58,469 nt of DNA from an uncultured Eubacterium sp. (lineage in GTDB: Bacteria > Bacillota > Clostridia > Lachnospirales > Lachnospiraceae), in the NCBI GenBank assembly GCA_910589665.1, contig CAJUTR010000017.1:1-58469 (forward strand), written 5' to 3'. The position numbers were made by a program, and so were the translations under genes. Below, one piece after another: positions 17,781 through 26,980 of this stretch; within the stretch, counting starts at the first letter, position 1; every line of letters starts with the position of its first letter. The notes under the pieces are model-generated. The model worked only from the letters and a program-made list of their open reading frames with translations. It searched no databases and was not told where the DNA came from.

Positions 17781-20006
17781 CTAAAACACTTCATACTGCA
17801 TATAGTTGGAATCGTCTTCTTCCGACTTCCACTCCTCAATCCCCAATCTGACCTGCTCCATCTGCCGAACGGTCTGCGTCTTAACGTAAAGTCCCAGCCG
17901 GAATCGGTCTTTGACCCGCTTGACGGCGGCGGGCGCCGGGCCGATCAATTTGATCTGTCCGCCAAACGCAGCCTGCAGCCTTTTTGCCAGCCTGGCCAGA
18001 CATGACTGACCCGCTTCCAGCGTATCCGCCGAAACGCTGACAGCGAGCATTTCACCATATGGCGGGTATTCCATCATGCGCCGGTAGGCAAGCTCATTGT
18101 CGTAAAACAGCTCTGCATCCTGCGCAGCGACACTCGCGATCACATAATGCTCCGGCTGATACGTCTGGATGACGACCTCCCCGGATTTTTCTCCCCGTCC
18201 GGCGCGGCCGCTCGCCTGCATCAAAAGCTGGAACGTTCTCTCACTGCTGCGGAAGTCATTGTCAAACATGCTCATATCCGCAGCCAGCGCCGCAACCAGC
18301 GTTACATTCGGAAAATCGTGCCCTTTGACGATCATCTGTGTCCCAATGAGAATATCGGCATTTCCTGCGCGGAACTCTGATAAAATGTGTTCGTGCCCAT
18401 GTTTTCCCGCTGTCGTATCCGCGTCCATCCGCAGGATCCTGGCCGTCGGAAACCGCCTGCCAAGCATTTCTTCCACCTTCTGCGTGCCAAGCCCGAATGC
18501 CGCGATATAGGGCGAACCGCACGCCGGGCACCTCTCCGGCATCCGCACGGCGTGGCCGCAGTAATGGCACATGAGCGTATCGACATCCCCAGTATGGTTT
18601 TTATGCGCCGTCATTGACACATCACAATGAGGACATTGTATCACATTTCCACAATTTCTACAAGAAACAAAACCGGCATACCCCCTCCGGTTGATAAAAA
18701 GCATGCTCTGCTCGCCTTTTCGCAGGCGTTCTTCCATTTTTTCCTGCAGGATCCGGCTGAACACCGAGCGGTTCTTTGCCCGCATCTCTTCCCGCAGATC
18801 CACGGTGTGTATCGTCGGCAGCCCGGCGTCACCCGTCCGTTTCGTCAGACGGTATTCCTTATAACGCCCGTCCTTTGCCGCCAGATAACTTTTCACGGAC
18901 GGCGTTGCCGAGCCAAACACGACACTGGCCTCCGCCAGTCCGGCGCGGTATTTCGCGACCTCGTCGCTGTGATAACGCGGCGCCCCCTCGCTGATGTAAC
19001 TATTTTCGTGCTCTTCGTCCACGATAATGATCCCCAGTTTTTCAAACGGCGCAAACAGCGCGGAACGAGGCCCGACCATAATATCCACCTCGCCGTTTTG
19101 GGCCCGCTCATACTGATCATAACGCTCACCGTCAGACAACCGCGAGTGCATGACGGCCACCCGCTCCCCAAACGCAGTGCGGAAACGGGATACGGTCTGA
19201 AAAGTGAGGGAAATCTCCGGTATAAGAACGATCGCCTGACAGCCGCCCGCGATGACCGTCTTCAAAAGATGGATATAAACCTCAGTTTTTCCGCTTCCTG
19301 TAATACCATATAAAAGATAATTCCGGCGCACGCCCGCCCCATATTCCTCCGCGAAATCGGTAACGATATTTTGCTGCTCTTCATTCAGCGTATGAGCCTG
19401 GACATTTTCCTGCTCCATCTCTTCTGCTGGGTTCCGGTATTTTCTCTCCCTTGTCACGGCGATGATCCCGTCTTTGACAAGGCTGTCGATCACAGGCTTT
19501 TTCACCTTATATTTCACATCTGCCATCCGCTTTGTCAGCACACCGCCCTCGGCTAACATGCCGTTCAGGAGCCTGGCCTTTGCTTTATAGTGCTTTCTCT
19601 CATACTCATGAAGCAGATCGGCTGCCTCCTGAACGGTCACCTTAAAAGTAAGCCAGTACTCCTCCACTGACTTAATCTTTTTCCGCACCGGAAGCACCGT
19701 CTTCAATGCCTCGTTCATCGTACAGCCATACTGTTCCCGCAAAAATACGGCAATCTGAAGAAGCTGTCCCTCCACGGATATATGCTTTTTTTCGATACCG
19801 AGGATATCTTTGATCCGGCTCACATCAAAGGCCGGCGTTTCCGTAAGTCCGATGACAAAGCCGTGCATCAGGCGGTTTCCCCTGCCAAATGGGATCCTGA
19901 CCGGCGTACCAGTCGAGATTTCCTGTTCCAGTTCTTTTGGAACGCGGTACTGATATGTCCGGTCCAGTGCCTCCACCTGGATATCTACGATCACATCTGC
20001 ATACAC
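17781..20006 (-). CDS. priA: Primosomal protein N' (replication restart helicase)
   Basis: 741 residues, the usual length. The N-terminal DNA-binding domain (about 1-200) starts ADVIVDIQVEALDRTYQYRVP. The SF2 helicase core includes Walker A GITGSGKTEVY, DEEH box VDEEHENSY and motif VI QASGRAGR. Zinc-binding region between the helicase lobes has CRNCG, CPHC, CHYCG and CPACG pairs. It restarts collapsed replication forks. Its start overlaps the end of murF by 16 bases. Confidence 0.96.
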   Translation of the reverse strand: MYADVIVDIQVEALDRTYQYRVPKELEQEISTGTPVRIPFGRGNRLMHGFVIGLTETPAFDVSRIKDILGIEKKHISVEGQLLQIAVFLREQYGCTMNEALKTVLPVRKKIKSVEEYWLTFKVTVQEAADLLHEYERKHYKAKARLLNGMLAEGGVLTKRMADVKYKVKKPVIDSLVKDGIIAVTRERKYRNPAEEMEQENVQAHTLNEEQQNIVTDFAEEYGAGVRRNYLLYGITGSGKTEVYIHLLKTVIAGGCQAIVLIPEISLTFQTVSRFRTAFGERVAVMHSRLSDGERYDQYERAQNGEVDIMVGPRSALFAPFEKLGIIIVDEEHENSYISEGAPRYHSDEVAKYRAGLAEASVVFGSATPSVKSYLAAKDGRYKEYRLTKRTGDAGLPTIHTVDLREEMRAKNRSVFSRILQEKMEERLRKGEQSMLFINRRGYAGFVSCRNCGNVIQCPHCDVSMTAHKNHTGDVDTLMCHYCGHAVRMPERCPACGSPYIAAFGLGTQKVEEMLGRRFPTARILRMDADTTAGKHGHEHILSEFRAGNADILIGTQMIVKGHDFPNVTLVAALAADMSMFDNDFRSSERTFQLLMQASGRAGRGEKSGEVVIQTYQPEHYVIASVAAQDAELFYDNELAYRRMMEYPPYGEMLAVSVSADTLEAGQSCLARLAKRLQAAFGGQIKLIGPAPAAVKRVKDRFRLGLYVKTQTVRQMEQVRLGIEEWKSEEDDSNYMQYEVF

Positions 20007-21451
20007 GACATCACAACCTTTTCCACGACTTCATCCATGTGCATCCCCCGGGAACCTTTGACGAGGATCCAGTCACCTGGCTGTGCCTCCTGTCTGATAT
20101 ATGCCGCCGCCTCCCCGGTACTGGCACATTTCTTCGTCCGGATATCCGAATGCTCCCGTACCTGCTCCGCAATAAAACCTGCTCCCTCTCCTACCGTTAC
20201 TAAGCAAGAAAGTTTCTTTCCTTCCGCCGCTTCTTTCAAAATAAATGTCCCGATCCCCCGGTGTAGTTCTTCCCTCTGTTCACCGAGTTCTAGAACATCA
20301 CCGAGAACCGCGATCTTACGGCCGTCCTCCCCATAGTCAAACAGCGCGTCGATGTTACTGTTGATCGAATCCGGACTGGCGTTATACGTATCGTCTATGA
20401 TATGGTAGCCGTGGCAGTCCTTCCGCTCACCGCGCATCGAAAACGGCCGGTACTCCGCCAGCGCGGCAGAGGCCGCCGTCAGATCCACGCCAAACTGCTC
20501 CGCCAGCGCCAGGGCGACCACCGCATTGTTTACGTTATGCGCTCCCATCACCGACAGTTCTACCTCACAAGCCCCCTGCCCGTGATATACAAAACGCTGT
20601 CCGCTCTCCGTTACCTGAATGCCATCGGCCCGCCTGCCACAGTCTGGTTCTGTCCCATAGTAAACAATGTCGCTGGCAGATATCCCCTCGCCCCAGGGGA
20701 GATTGTCTCTTGAAAGCTGCCGGAGATCGCCATTTCCGCAAACATACATCCCGCCGCCCTCTCCGCCGCCGACATATTTGATAATATGACCCTTCTCATA
20801 TGTAATTGCCTCACGGCTCCCCAAATTCCCGATATGGGATACACCGATGTTCGTCATCACTGCTGTCTGCGGCTTTACAATTTCAACGAGACGCGCCATT
20901 TCCCCAGGAAGGCTGATCCCCATTTCAAAGACGCCAAGTTCCGTCTGATCGTCGATGTGAAACATCATCAGTGCCGTCCCGATCTGACTGTTCAGATTTC
21001 CGATCGTTTTCAATACACGATACTTCTTTGAAAGCACGGCGCCTATCATTTCCTTTGTCGTCGTCTTTCCGACACTTCCCGTCACGCCGATCACCGGAAT
21101 GTCAAACCGAGCCCGGTACGCAGCCGCCAGCTTTTGCAGCGCCTCTATCGTATCTTTGACATAAATACAGGCGCCCCATTCTGGCACATGATCCGCATCT
21201 TCGCCCATTACATCCGGCTTCTCAGCCATGATATCCGGATCCGAGGTAAACGAAGCCGCTGCCCCCGCTGCCATCACATCCGGGATAAACCGGTGGGCGT
21301 CCACCCGCTCTCCTATCACTGGCACAAACAGCGTGCCCTCTTTTGCGCTCCGCGAATCGGTCGCCACATCCGTGATGACCGCATCCATATCCCCACACAG
21401 CAATGTGCCGTCTGTCGCATCCAAAACTTCTTTTACACTAATCGGAACCAT
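19991..21451 (-). CDS. murF: UDP-MurNAc-tripeptide D-Ala-D-Ala ligase
   Basis: 486 residues, slightly longer than E. coli MurF (452). It adds D-Ala-D-Ala to the peptidoglycan precursor in the cytoplasm. Mur ligase motifs: GVTGSVGKTTTKEM (ATP loop), the central EMGISLPGEM region, NAVVALALA, DDTYNASPDS and the C-terminal KGSRGMHMD. The loop at about 60-95 is longer than I would expect and may be a small insertion. Follows dapB by 19 bases, so wall-precursor genes are grouped. Confidence 0.95.
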   Translation of the reverse strand: MVPISVKEVLDATDGTLLCGDMDAVITDVATDSRSAKEGTLFVPVIGERVDAHRFIPDVMAAGAAASFTSDPDIMAEKPDVMGEDADHVPEWGACIYVKDTIEALQKLAAAYRARFDIPVIGVTGSVGKTTTKEMIGAVLSKKYRVLKTIGNLNSQIGTALMMFHIDDQTELGVFEMGISLPGEMARLVEIVKPQTAVMTNIGVSHIGNLGSREAITYEKGHIIKYVGGGEGGGMYVCGNGDLRQLSRDNLPWGEGISASDIVYYGTEPDCGRRADGIQVTESGQRFVYHGQGACEVELSVMGAHNVNNAVVALALAEQFGVDLTAASAALAEYRPFSMRGERKDCHGYHIIDDTYNASPDSINSNIDALFDYGEDGRKIAVLGDVLELGEQREELHRGIGTFILKEAAEGKKLSCLVTVGEGAGFIAEQVREHSDIRTKKCASTGEAAAYIRQEAQPGDWILVKGSRGMHMDEVVEKVVMSCMQM

Positions 21452-21470
21452 ACTCTATCCTCTATCTTAT

Positions 21471-22232
21471 TTATTTCGCCTTTATAACATCCGACATATC
21501 ATAGCGCCCTGCGCCTTTTCCCTTTAAATACTTCGCCGCCGCTACCGCTCCTTTCCCAAAGACCGCTTTGCTGTAAGCGGAATGGGAAAGAGTGACCACT
21601 TCATCCGGCCCGGCAAATATCACGTCGTGATCTCCCACGATCGTTCCGCCGCGCACCGCGCTGATCCCGAGTTCTTTCCGCTCTCTTTTCTGCTTCCTCT
21701 GCGAGCGGTCGTACACATATTCAAAACATCCTCCTGCTGCCTCATTGACGGAATCGGCCAGCGCGAGCGCCGTTCCCGAAGGGGCATCCAGTTTCTGGTT
21801 ATGGTGCTTCTCCACGATCTCTACATCGTATCCTTCCAATGCCAGCACGTTTACAGCCTGCTGTACGAGATTCATAAGCGTGTTGATACCGAGTGACATG
21901 TTCGCTGACCGGAGGATCGCCGATCGCTCTGCCGCCTCTTCGATCGCATCGAGCTGATATTCCTCATATCCAGTCGCGCAAAGTACAGCTGGCAGCTTCT
22001 TCTCGGCACAGTAGGCCAAAATATCATCTAAAATCTTCGGACTGGAAAAGTCAATGAGAGCATCCGCATCCACGTCACAAGCCGCTATGGACGAAAACAC
22101 TGGATATTCCGTTCTTCCATCGTCTGTCAGGTCAATCCCAGCGACGATCTGCGCTTCATCGTCGTTTTTTACTAGTTCTGTGATCGTTCTTCCCATTACG
22201 CCGCTGCATCCGCATAAAATAATGTTTGTCAT
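21471..22232 (-). CDS. dapB: 4-hydroxy-tetrahydrodipicolinate reductase
   Basis: 253 residues. NAD(P)H-dependent second step of the diaminopimelate/lysine pathway. N-terminal Rossmann motif GCSGVMGRT, and the catalytic signature EKHHNQKLDAPSGTA with the His and Lys involved in proton transfer. Follows dapA by 29 bases and presumably shares its lysine-responsive transcript. Confidence 0.96.
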   Translation of the reverse strand: MTNIILCGCSGVMGRTITELVKNDDEAQIVAGIDLTDDGRTEYPVFSSIAACDVDADALIDFSSPKILDDILAYCAEKKLPAVLCATGYEEYQLDAIEEAAERSAILRSANMSLGINTLMNLVQQAVNVLALEGYDVEIVEKHHNQKLDAPSGTALALADSVNEAAGGCFEYVYDRSQRKQKRERKELGISAVRGGTIVGDHDVIFAGPDEVVTLSHSAYSKAVFGKGAVAAAKYLKGKGAGRYDMSDVIKAK

Positions 22233-22261
22233 CTCTGTACTTCCTTTCTCCTAACTGTTTT

Positions 22262-23155
22262 TTACACGATCCCGAGTTTTTTCATCTCGTCCGCCAACCT
22301 GGCAGCATTGCCATCCTCCATTTCAGTCAACGGGGCTCGCAGGGAACCGACATTCATATCCATCAGGTTCATCGCCTTTTTCACAGGAATCGGATTCACC
22401 TCACAAAACAGCGCTTTGATCAGGTCGAAATAGGTAAGCTGCAACTCCGTCCCCTTCTTTAGATCTCCGCTGAGATAGGACGCTGTCATATCGTGCGTCT
22501 CCTGTGGGAGAATGTTCGATAGCACGGAGATCACGCCCTTCCCGCCCAGCGACAGCACGGGTATGATCTGATCGTCATTGCCCGAATACAGATCCACTTC
22601 TGTGTTCTCTTTTTTCGCAAGGCTGAGTACCTGCGCCACCTCAGACAGATCCCCGGTCGCGTCTTTTACGCCTACGATATTCTTCGTATCACGGCACAGC
22701 GCCACGACGGTCTCCGGCATGATCTTCACACCAGTTCTCCCAGGGATATTATACAGAAGGATTGGAATATCGACCGCTTCCGCAATTTTTGTAAAATGCG
22801 CCTTCAAGCCATTTTGTGTACATTTATTATAATACGGCGTCACAACAAGCAGTCCGTCCGCCCCTGCCGCCTCTGCTTCTTTTGACAGATAGACAGCCGA
22901 AGCCGTGCAATTTGAACCGGTACCAGCAATGACTGGGATCCTCCCGTTTGTCACCTTACAGCAGATGCGGATACATTCCAGATGTTCCTCATTCGAAAGT
23001 GTCGAAGCCTCTCCCGTCGTCCCACAGATAATGATAGCATCTGTGTGGTTCGCGATCTGAAACTCTATGATTTCTTCCATTTTCGTGTAATTAACCGATC
23101 CGTCGGCATTCATCGGCGTAATGAGAGCTACGCCAGCTCCTGTAAATATTGACAT
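22262..23155 (-). CDS. dapA: 4-hydroxy-tetrahydrodipicolinate synthase
   Basis: 297 residues. A TIM-barrel class I aldolase that condenses pyruvate with aspartate semialdehyde. Signatures are GTTGEASTLSNEEH, the tyrosine region TPYYNKCTQNG, YNIPGRTGV and the Schiff-base lysine in GVKDATGD. It is the first gene behind the lysine riboswitch and its attenuator. The AGAGG ribosome site lies directly downstream of a palindromic repeat shared with the kdsB-like gene. Confidence 0.97.
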   Translation of the reverse strand: MSIFTGAGVALITPMNADGSVNYTKMEEIIEFQIANHTDAIIICGTTGEASTLSNEEHLECIRICCKVTNGRIPVIAGTGSNCTASAVYLSKEAEAAGADGLLVVTPYYNKCTQNGLKAHFTKIAEAVDIPILLYNIPGRTGVKIMPETVVALCRDTKNIVGVKDATGDLSEVAQVLSLAKKENTEVDLYSGNDDQIIPVLSLGGKGVISVLSNILPQETHDMTASYLSGDLKKGTELQLTYFDLIKALFCEVNPIPVKKAMNLMDMNVGSLRAPLTEMEDGNAARLADEMKKLGIV

Positions 23156-23167
23156 AATAATCCTCTT

Positions 23168-23215
23168 TTCTGCGCGGAACTTCAGTTCCGTGGTCCTTCA
23201 GTTCCGTGGCTTTTT
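23168..23215 (-). repeat. Palindromic repeat before dapA, one and a half copies
   Basis: On the gene strand the element reads GCCACGGAACTGAAG, then a second CCACGGAACTGAAG copy continuing into TTCCGCGCAGAA, then AGAGG and the dapA start. The full 27-base unit is identical to the one at 6462-6488 apart from the inserted partial duplicate. It can fold into a CGGAACT/AGTTCCG hairpin just upstream of the ribosome site. Confidence 0.8.
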
Positions 23216-23258
23216 ACGCATAGCAAATCTTTGTGTCATACGGTGCGCATTTCCTATC

Positions 23259-23293
23259 CCAAAAACGGCATTTTCCGAATGGAAAATGCCGTT
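23259..23293 (-). terminator. Intrinsic terminator of the lysine riboswitch
   Basis: A 13-bp perfect stem (AACGGCATTTTCC pairing with GGAAAATGCCGTT, loop ATTC) is followed on the reverse strand by a run of T residues. It lies between the lysine aptamer and dapA, the expected place for a transcription attenuator that closes when lysine is bound. Confidence 0.85.
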
Positions 23294-23476
23294 AACGATC
23301 CCTCTCAAACTCCGTAGCACTCCATCCAGACGATGACAGTCATATGCTTCTTCAACATATGCCCAGGCAGACCGCTTCAGGCAACGCTCCCCTTCGGCAG
23401 ACTTTCCTTTCATATACCATCACATATGTACCTGCATATCCGGTAGACTACTCATAAAGTCCGCGCCTCTACTCTT
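23294..23476 (-). ncRNA. Lysine riboswitch (L-box) upstream of dapA
   Basis: On the reverse strand the leader begins GAGTAGAGGCGCGGAC, followed by AGTAGTCTACCGGAT, GAAAGGAAAGTCTGCCGAAG, and further stems, and returns to the P1 strand near GTGCTACGGAG before the terminator hairpin. These blocks (AGAGGCGCG, AGTAG, CCGAAG/GGGGAG) match the conserved core of lysine riboswitches as I know it. Its position before dapA-dapB and the adjoining strong terminator support an OFF switch with lysine. It acts in cis on the nascent transcript. An overlapping open frame of 71 codons is not a gene. Confidence 0.88.
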
Positions 23477-23492
23477 TGTTTACTTAAAATTT

Positions 23493-23521
23493 ATAATAGC
23501 ACTTCTTACTCATGCGGTCAA
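23493..23521 (-). promoter_or_regulatory. Promoter of the lysine riboswitch/dapA transcript
   Basis: Reverse-strand TTGACC (23521-23516) and TATTAT (23498-23493) with a 17-base spacer. Transcription would begin about 10 bases before the aptamer. Confidence 0.75.
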
Positions 23522-23550
23522 TAGTAAAATCATGTTTTTACTATTTTGAC

Positions 23551-26265
23551 CTATTCCGATCCAATCCATACATCGCGGAGCCGATAAAGTGCTGGGATTG
23601 CGAATAATAGAATAACCACCACGATAAACAATGCCGCAAATATTACATAAGCTATCTGACCCAGTATGCGGACAGGCTTACTCTCTTCAAACGATGCCCC
23701 TTCCGGCTTTCCCGCAAAGATGTTCGTTTTTTTCCGGAGAACGATAACCGCTGCCAGCAGGATCAGGACTATGCTCGAAATGACCGTGCCCATTTTTTGT
23801 CCGTCTGGCACATAACTCAATACAATCTCGTTCGCTCCCTGCTCTACCGGTATGGACAACATCCCATCTATATAACCGATCTCCGATACTTTCTCGCCAT
23901 TTACCTTGCACACCCATCCTTCATCATACGAAACCGGCAGGAACACGTATGGCTTCGTCACTTGATCCAGTTCAATCTTCAATCCAGAATTCTTTTTCTT
24001 CAATGACTTGATCTCCGGATTCTGATTTTTCACAGCCTCGATGCCGTTTACAAACGTATTATAGTCCAGTATGCCCAGATGGATGTTTGACGAATTTCCA
24101 CCACCGTTAAACTGAATGCTGACATGTTCATTCTGAAAACCTCCGAGATAAACAAGACCATTGCCAAAATCAGCTGGGTACTGCTGGTTCATCGGCACAG
24201 AAGACGATGGCACCATGACGGATGTACCATTCACCAAAATGCTGACTGGATCACTGCTGGAATTCGTTCCGTAAAAATAGAACAGCTTTTTATCATTTCC
24301 TACTTCCATGTCAAACCGGCTGCCAGACACCTGCTGTGAGACGTCCTGTATGAGCCGATCCTGTGCGCCGGTAATCGCCGCAAACAAGTTATTTTGTGTC
24401 TGGAACTTCTCCCCGCTCTGCAGCAGTGTAGACACATCCGTACCGATGGCAAAAGGCAGCTCAAACTTGTTCTCATACAGATGCAGAACATCATCGCCGT
24501 ATCCGTTTACCGCCTCGCAGTATTCATATAACTCTTCCGGCAACTCGTACTGGCTGAGAAAATATTTCATTTGGAACAGCGTGTCAGTAAAGACAGTTCC
24601 GCCTGTATCCAATAGCTGTGTCCAGTTGATCGAATATCCAAGCGCCGCGAAATTCGACTGGAGTTCCGTGGGGATAACGTGCCAGTAATTCGAAATCGCC
24701 TCTGCTCCCAAAACAAGCGAGTACTCAATGTGATCCACCTTATAATCTGTATTTTTGATCCTCTCAAAATCCCCGATCTCTGTCTCCATACTCGTAGCCA
24801 CTTCACTTGCCGCCTTCAGATGCTCTGGCGAGAATACCGTGATATTATCTTTATTCGGCGCAAAACTGATGATGGAAGTACACGTCATCTGCACACAAAG
24901 CAGCACGAGGATCAGTTCTCTTTTCTTTCCTTTGAAAAAGCACCAGTAAAGGGCAGCACAGAACAGTTCGATAAAAATACACAAAAAACCGTCACCCAGC
25001 TGTGCGTAAGCCCCATTTTTACAAAACGCATCATAGATTTTATAAAAGATCCAGCCGGAAAGGAGCGCTGCCGCCCCCGCGATCCCATATACGATCTTGC
25101 CTTTCAGCCAATTTCCGATCCCCTGCACAACCTGCTTATTTTCTTTATACAGTACGGCCGCAAAATCGATCAGCACGAAAGAGATCACATAGATAAACCG
25201 AATCGGCCACAGCGCTCTTGTTCCGCCGTGCCAGAGCAGTTCCGTTCCAGAAACGACAACCGAAAGAATCATAAATACGACCAAAACAATATGGCTTCGG
25301 TACTTTTCCCTGAATTCCCGGCCACGTTCGTTCCCCTTCCAGAGAAAGAACAAGATCGCGGCACATGGCAGCGCCATATTGACAAGCATCCGCTCAACCG
25401 TATTCCATTCGCTGATACTCCATCCGTTCTGGATCGCAGTCAGATACGTATTCAGAAAATTGCCGTCTCCGCTCCTCGACGTATTCGAGATGCAGAGAAA
25501 GGCGGGAATACTCACTGCGGCGCTAAGTAAAACTGCCGTTCCGACCGATACCCCTAAATGCAGCGAACACCTGTATTTTTCTCCCCTGTCTGTATTCTCA
25601 AAGAACAACTTTGACCCGCACGACAGAAAAAGAAAGATCAAGGTGATACATCCCGTATAAACATTTGTGATCATCGTCAGGGCAAACACAACGATAAAGA
25701 AAACGCACCCCTTTTTATTCCATATGCGGTCGATCCCGATCATAAGCAGCGGAAGCAAAAACGCCGCATCCATGACAAATATAATCTGAAAATGGATCAG
25801 TGACGCCGCACCAAACGCATAAAGGACGCCGCCCATGATCCGCGCCACATGTTTTATTTCATATTTTTTCAGATAAAAGTACATCGCGCACGCGATGGCG
25901 ATCATTTTCAATATAAGAAGGATGTTCACGAAATTTACCAGATTGTCCCTCGTAGAAAAATACAAAAATAGATTGAGTGGACTAAGGAACGCCCCGAGTG
26001 ACGAAGCGCCAGAAATATTAATGCCAAAAGCCGAATTCCATGTAAAAAACGGACTCGCATTTCCATGTAGGATATCCCATACGTAGTACATTCCTGCCGG
26101 TATCGTCTGCTGCACCATGTCTCCGCGGGCGATCGTCTCATTCCCAAACGGATAAATCCCATTGACCTGATAGGCAACCAGTACGATCACGCTAATGATC
26201 GCTGTTATGATCCCGACATCAATAATAACTGCCTTCTCTTTATTCCAATTCTTTCTTTTTCCCAT
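23551..26265 (-). CDS. YfhO-family polytopic membrane protein
   Basis: 904 residues. The N-terminal half is a multi-span membrane domain (about 12 helices), with the family's RGDMVQQ-type first extracellular loop after helix 1. The loop at about 460-800 is a large extracytoplasmic domain, followed by two C-terminal helices. YfhO and relatives are GT-C-like proteins implicated in glycosylating lipoteichoic acid or in surface polysaccharide export, using lipid-linked sugar outside the membrane. AGGAG precedes ATG 26265. It stands alone, back to the riboswitch promoter, with no terminator visible in the 30 bases after the stop. Confidence 0.85.
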   Translation of the reverse strand: MGKRKNWNKEKAVIIDVGIITAIISVIVLVAYQVNGIYPFGNETIARGDMVQQTIPAGMYYVWDILHGNASPFFTWNSAFGINISGASSLGAFLSPLNLFLYFSTRDNLVNFVNILLILKMIAIACAMYFYLKKYEIKHVARIMGGVLYAFGAASLIHFQIIFVMDAAFLLPLLMIGIDRIWNKKGCVFFIVVFALTMITNVYTGCITLIFLFLSCGSKLFFENTDRGEKYRCSLHLGVSVGTAVLLSAAVSIPAFLCISNTSRSGDGNFLNTYLTAIQNGWSISEWNTVERMLVNMALPCAAILFFLWKGNERGREFREKYRSHIVLVVFMILSVVVSGTELLWHGGTRALWPIRFIYVISFVLIDFAAVLYKENKQVVQGIGNWLKGKIVYGIAGAAALLSGWIFYKIYDAFCKNGAYAQLGDGFLCIFIELFCAALYWCFFKGKKRELILVLLCVQMTCTSIISFAPNKDNITVFSPEHLKAASEVATSMETEIGDFERIKNTDYKVDHIEYSLVLGAEAISNYWHVIPTELQSNFAALGYSINWTQLLDTGGTVFTDTLFQMKYFLSQYELPEELYEYCEAVNGYGDDVLHLYENKFELPFAIGTDVSTLLQSGEKFQTQNNLFAAITGAQDRLIQDVSQQVSGSRFDMEVGNDKKLFYFYGTNSSSDPVSILVNGTSVMVPSSSVPMNQQYPADFGNGLVYLGGFQNEHVSIQFNGGGNSSNIHLGILDYNTFVNGIEAVKNQNPEIKSLKKKNSGLKIELDQVTKPYVFLPVSYDEGWVCKVNGEKVSEIGYIDGMLSIPVEQGANEIVLSYVPDGQKMGTVISSIVLILLAAVIVLRKKTNIFAGKPEGASFEESKPVRILGQIAYVIFAALFIVVVILLFAIPALYRLRDVWIGSE

Positions 26266-26372
26266 TCGTCTCCTAATCCTCTCTTTTCCTTTCGTTTTGA
26301 AAATGGATCACAGACGCAAGATCTGTTCTTTCTCCGTCCATGATCCATCCTCATGTCAACCCATTCCTGTCA

Positions 26373-26852
26373 TCACGAGATTTCCGAAACCTCATCGACA
26401 TAAACCCGTATTTGATCTGGGAGTTTATTTCCCGTCAGGATCAGCTTTTGGTAATCTCCCTGAATCCGGAGCAGGTCTTCTACATCATCCGCCGTCAGTA
26501 TATCAAGATCAATCAGGCCCAATACCTCATCCAAAATGATAACATCACACTCTCCTGTCTCTATCACCTTTTTTGCAAAATTAAACCCGTTTAAGAGATT
26601 GTGCTTTTCCTCTTCTTTCGCCTCGTCGGTCAGATCGCAGTAATTGCATTCGCTTTTATCAAAACGGAAAATCTTTACATCTGGTTCCAAACGCTCCAGT
26701 ACATGGAACTCATTTGCCACTTTTCCCTTTAGAAACTGGATCATCGTAAGGCGCTGTCCTTCCTGCAGTTCACGTAGCGCCTGTCCGGCTGCCGCCGACG
26801 TCTTTCCCTTTCCGTCTCCATAAAATACCTGCACAATTCCTGTTTCCATCGT
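26373..26852 (-). CDS. CobO/BtuR-type corrinoid adenosyltransferase
   Basis: 159 residues. P-loop GDGKGKTSAA at residues 8-17 and the DVIILDEVLG Walker B-like strand are typical of CobA/CobO/BtuR, which transfer adenosyl from ATP to cob(I)alamin or cobyrinic acid. Length is a little short (E. coli BtuR 196) because the N-terminal extension is missing, as in many clostridial copies. Two cysteines in SECNYCDL are unusual. ATG 26852 is preferred over a GTG nine bases upstream, which would lie on the AGAGG ribosome site. No cobalamin genes are nearby. Confidence 0.85.
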   Translation of the reverse strand, partial: TMETGIVQVFYGDGKGKTSAAAGQALRELQEGQRLTMIQFLKGKVANEFHVLERLEPDVKIFRFDKSECNYCDLTDEAKEEEKHNLLNGFNFAKKVIETGECDVIILDEVLGLIDLDILTADDVEDLLRIQGDYQKLILTGNKLPDQIRVYVDEVSEIS

Positions 26853-26980
26853 CTTAAACACCTCTCTTTTGTTACAAACATATCATTACATGCAGATGTT
26901 CACCTACATGGGGATAATTTACCACAAAATCTGTCTTATGGCAAGAAAAACATTTGTCAAGTTCCTTCACCGCCCGATTT

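Noticed and set aside
18627..19313. A 228-codon forward frame opposite priA
   Set aside because: Antisense to conserved helicase motifs, with low-complexity basic composition; a by-product of codon bias.
23198..23413. A 71-codon reverse-strand open frame upstream of dapA
   Set aside because: It lies across the lysine aptamer and the terminator stem; its bases are explained by RNA structure and the encoded peptide has no recognisable pattern.
24679..25530. A 283-codon forward frame opposite the YfhO-like gene
   Set aside because: Antisense to a membrane protein with clear helices; the composition (His, Arg, Asp rich) is typical of such shadows.
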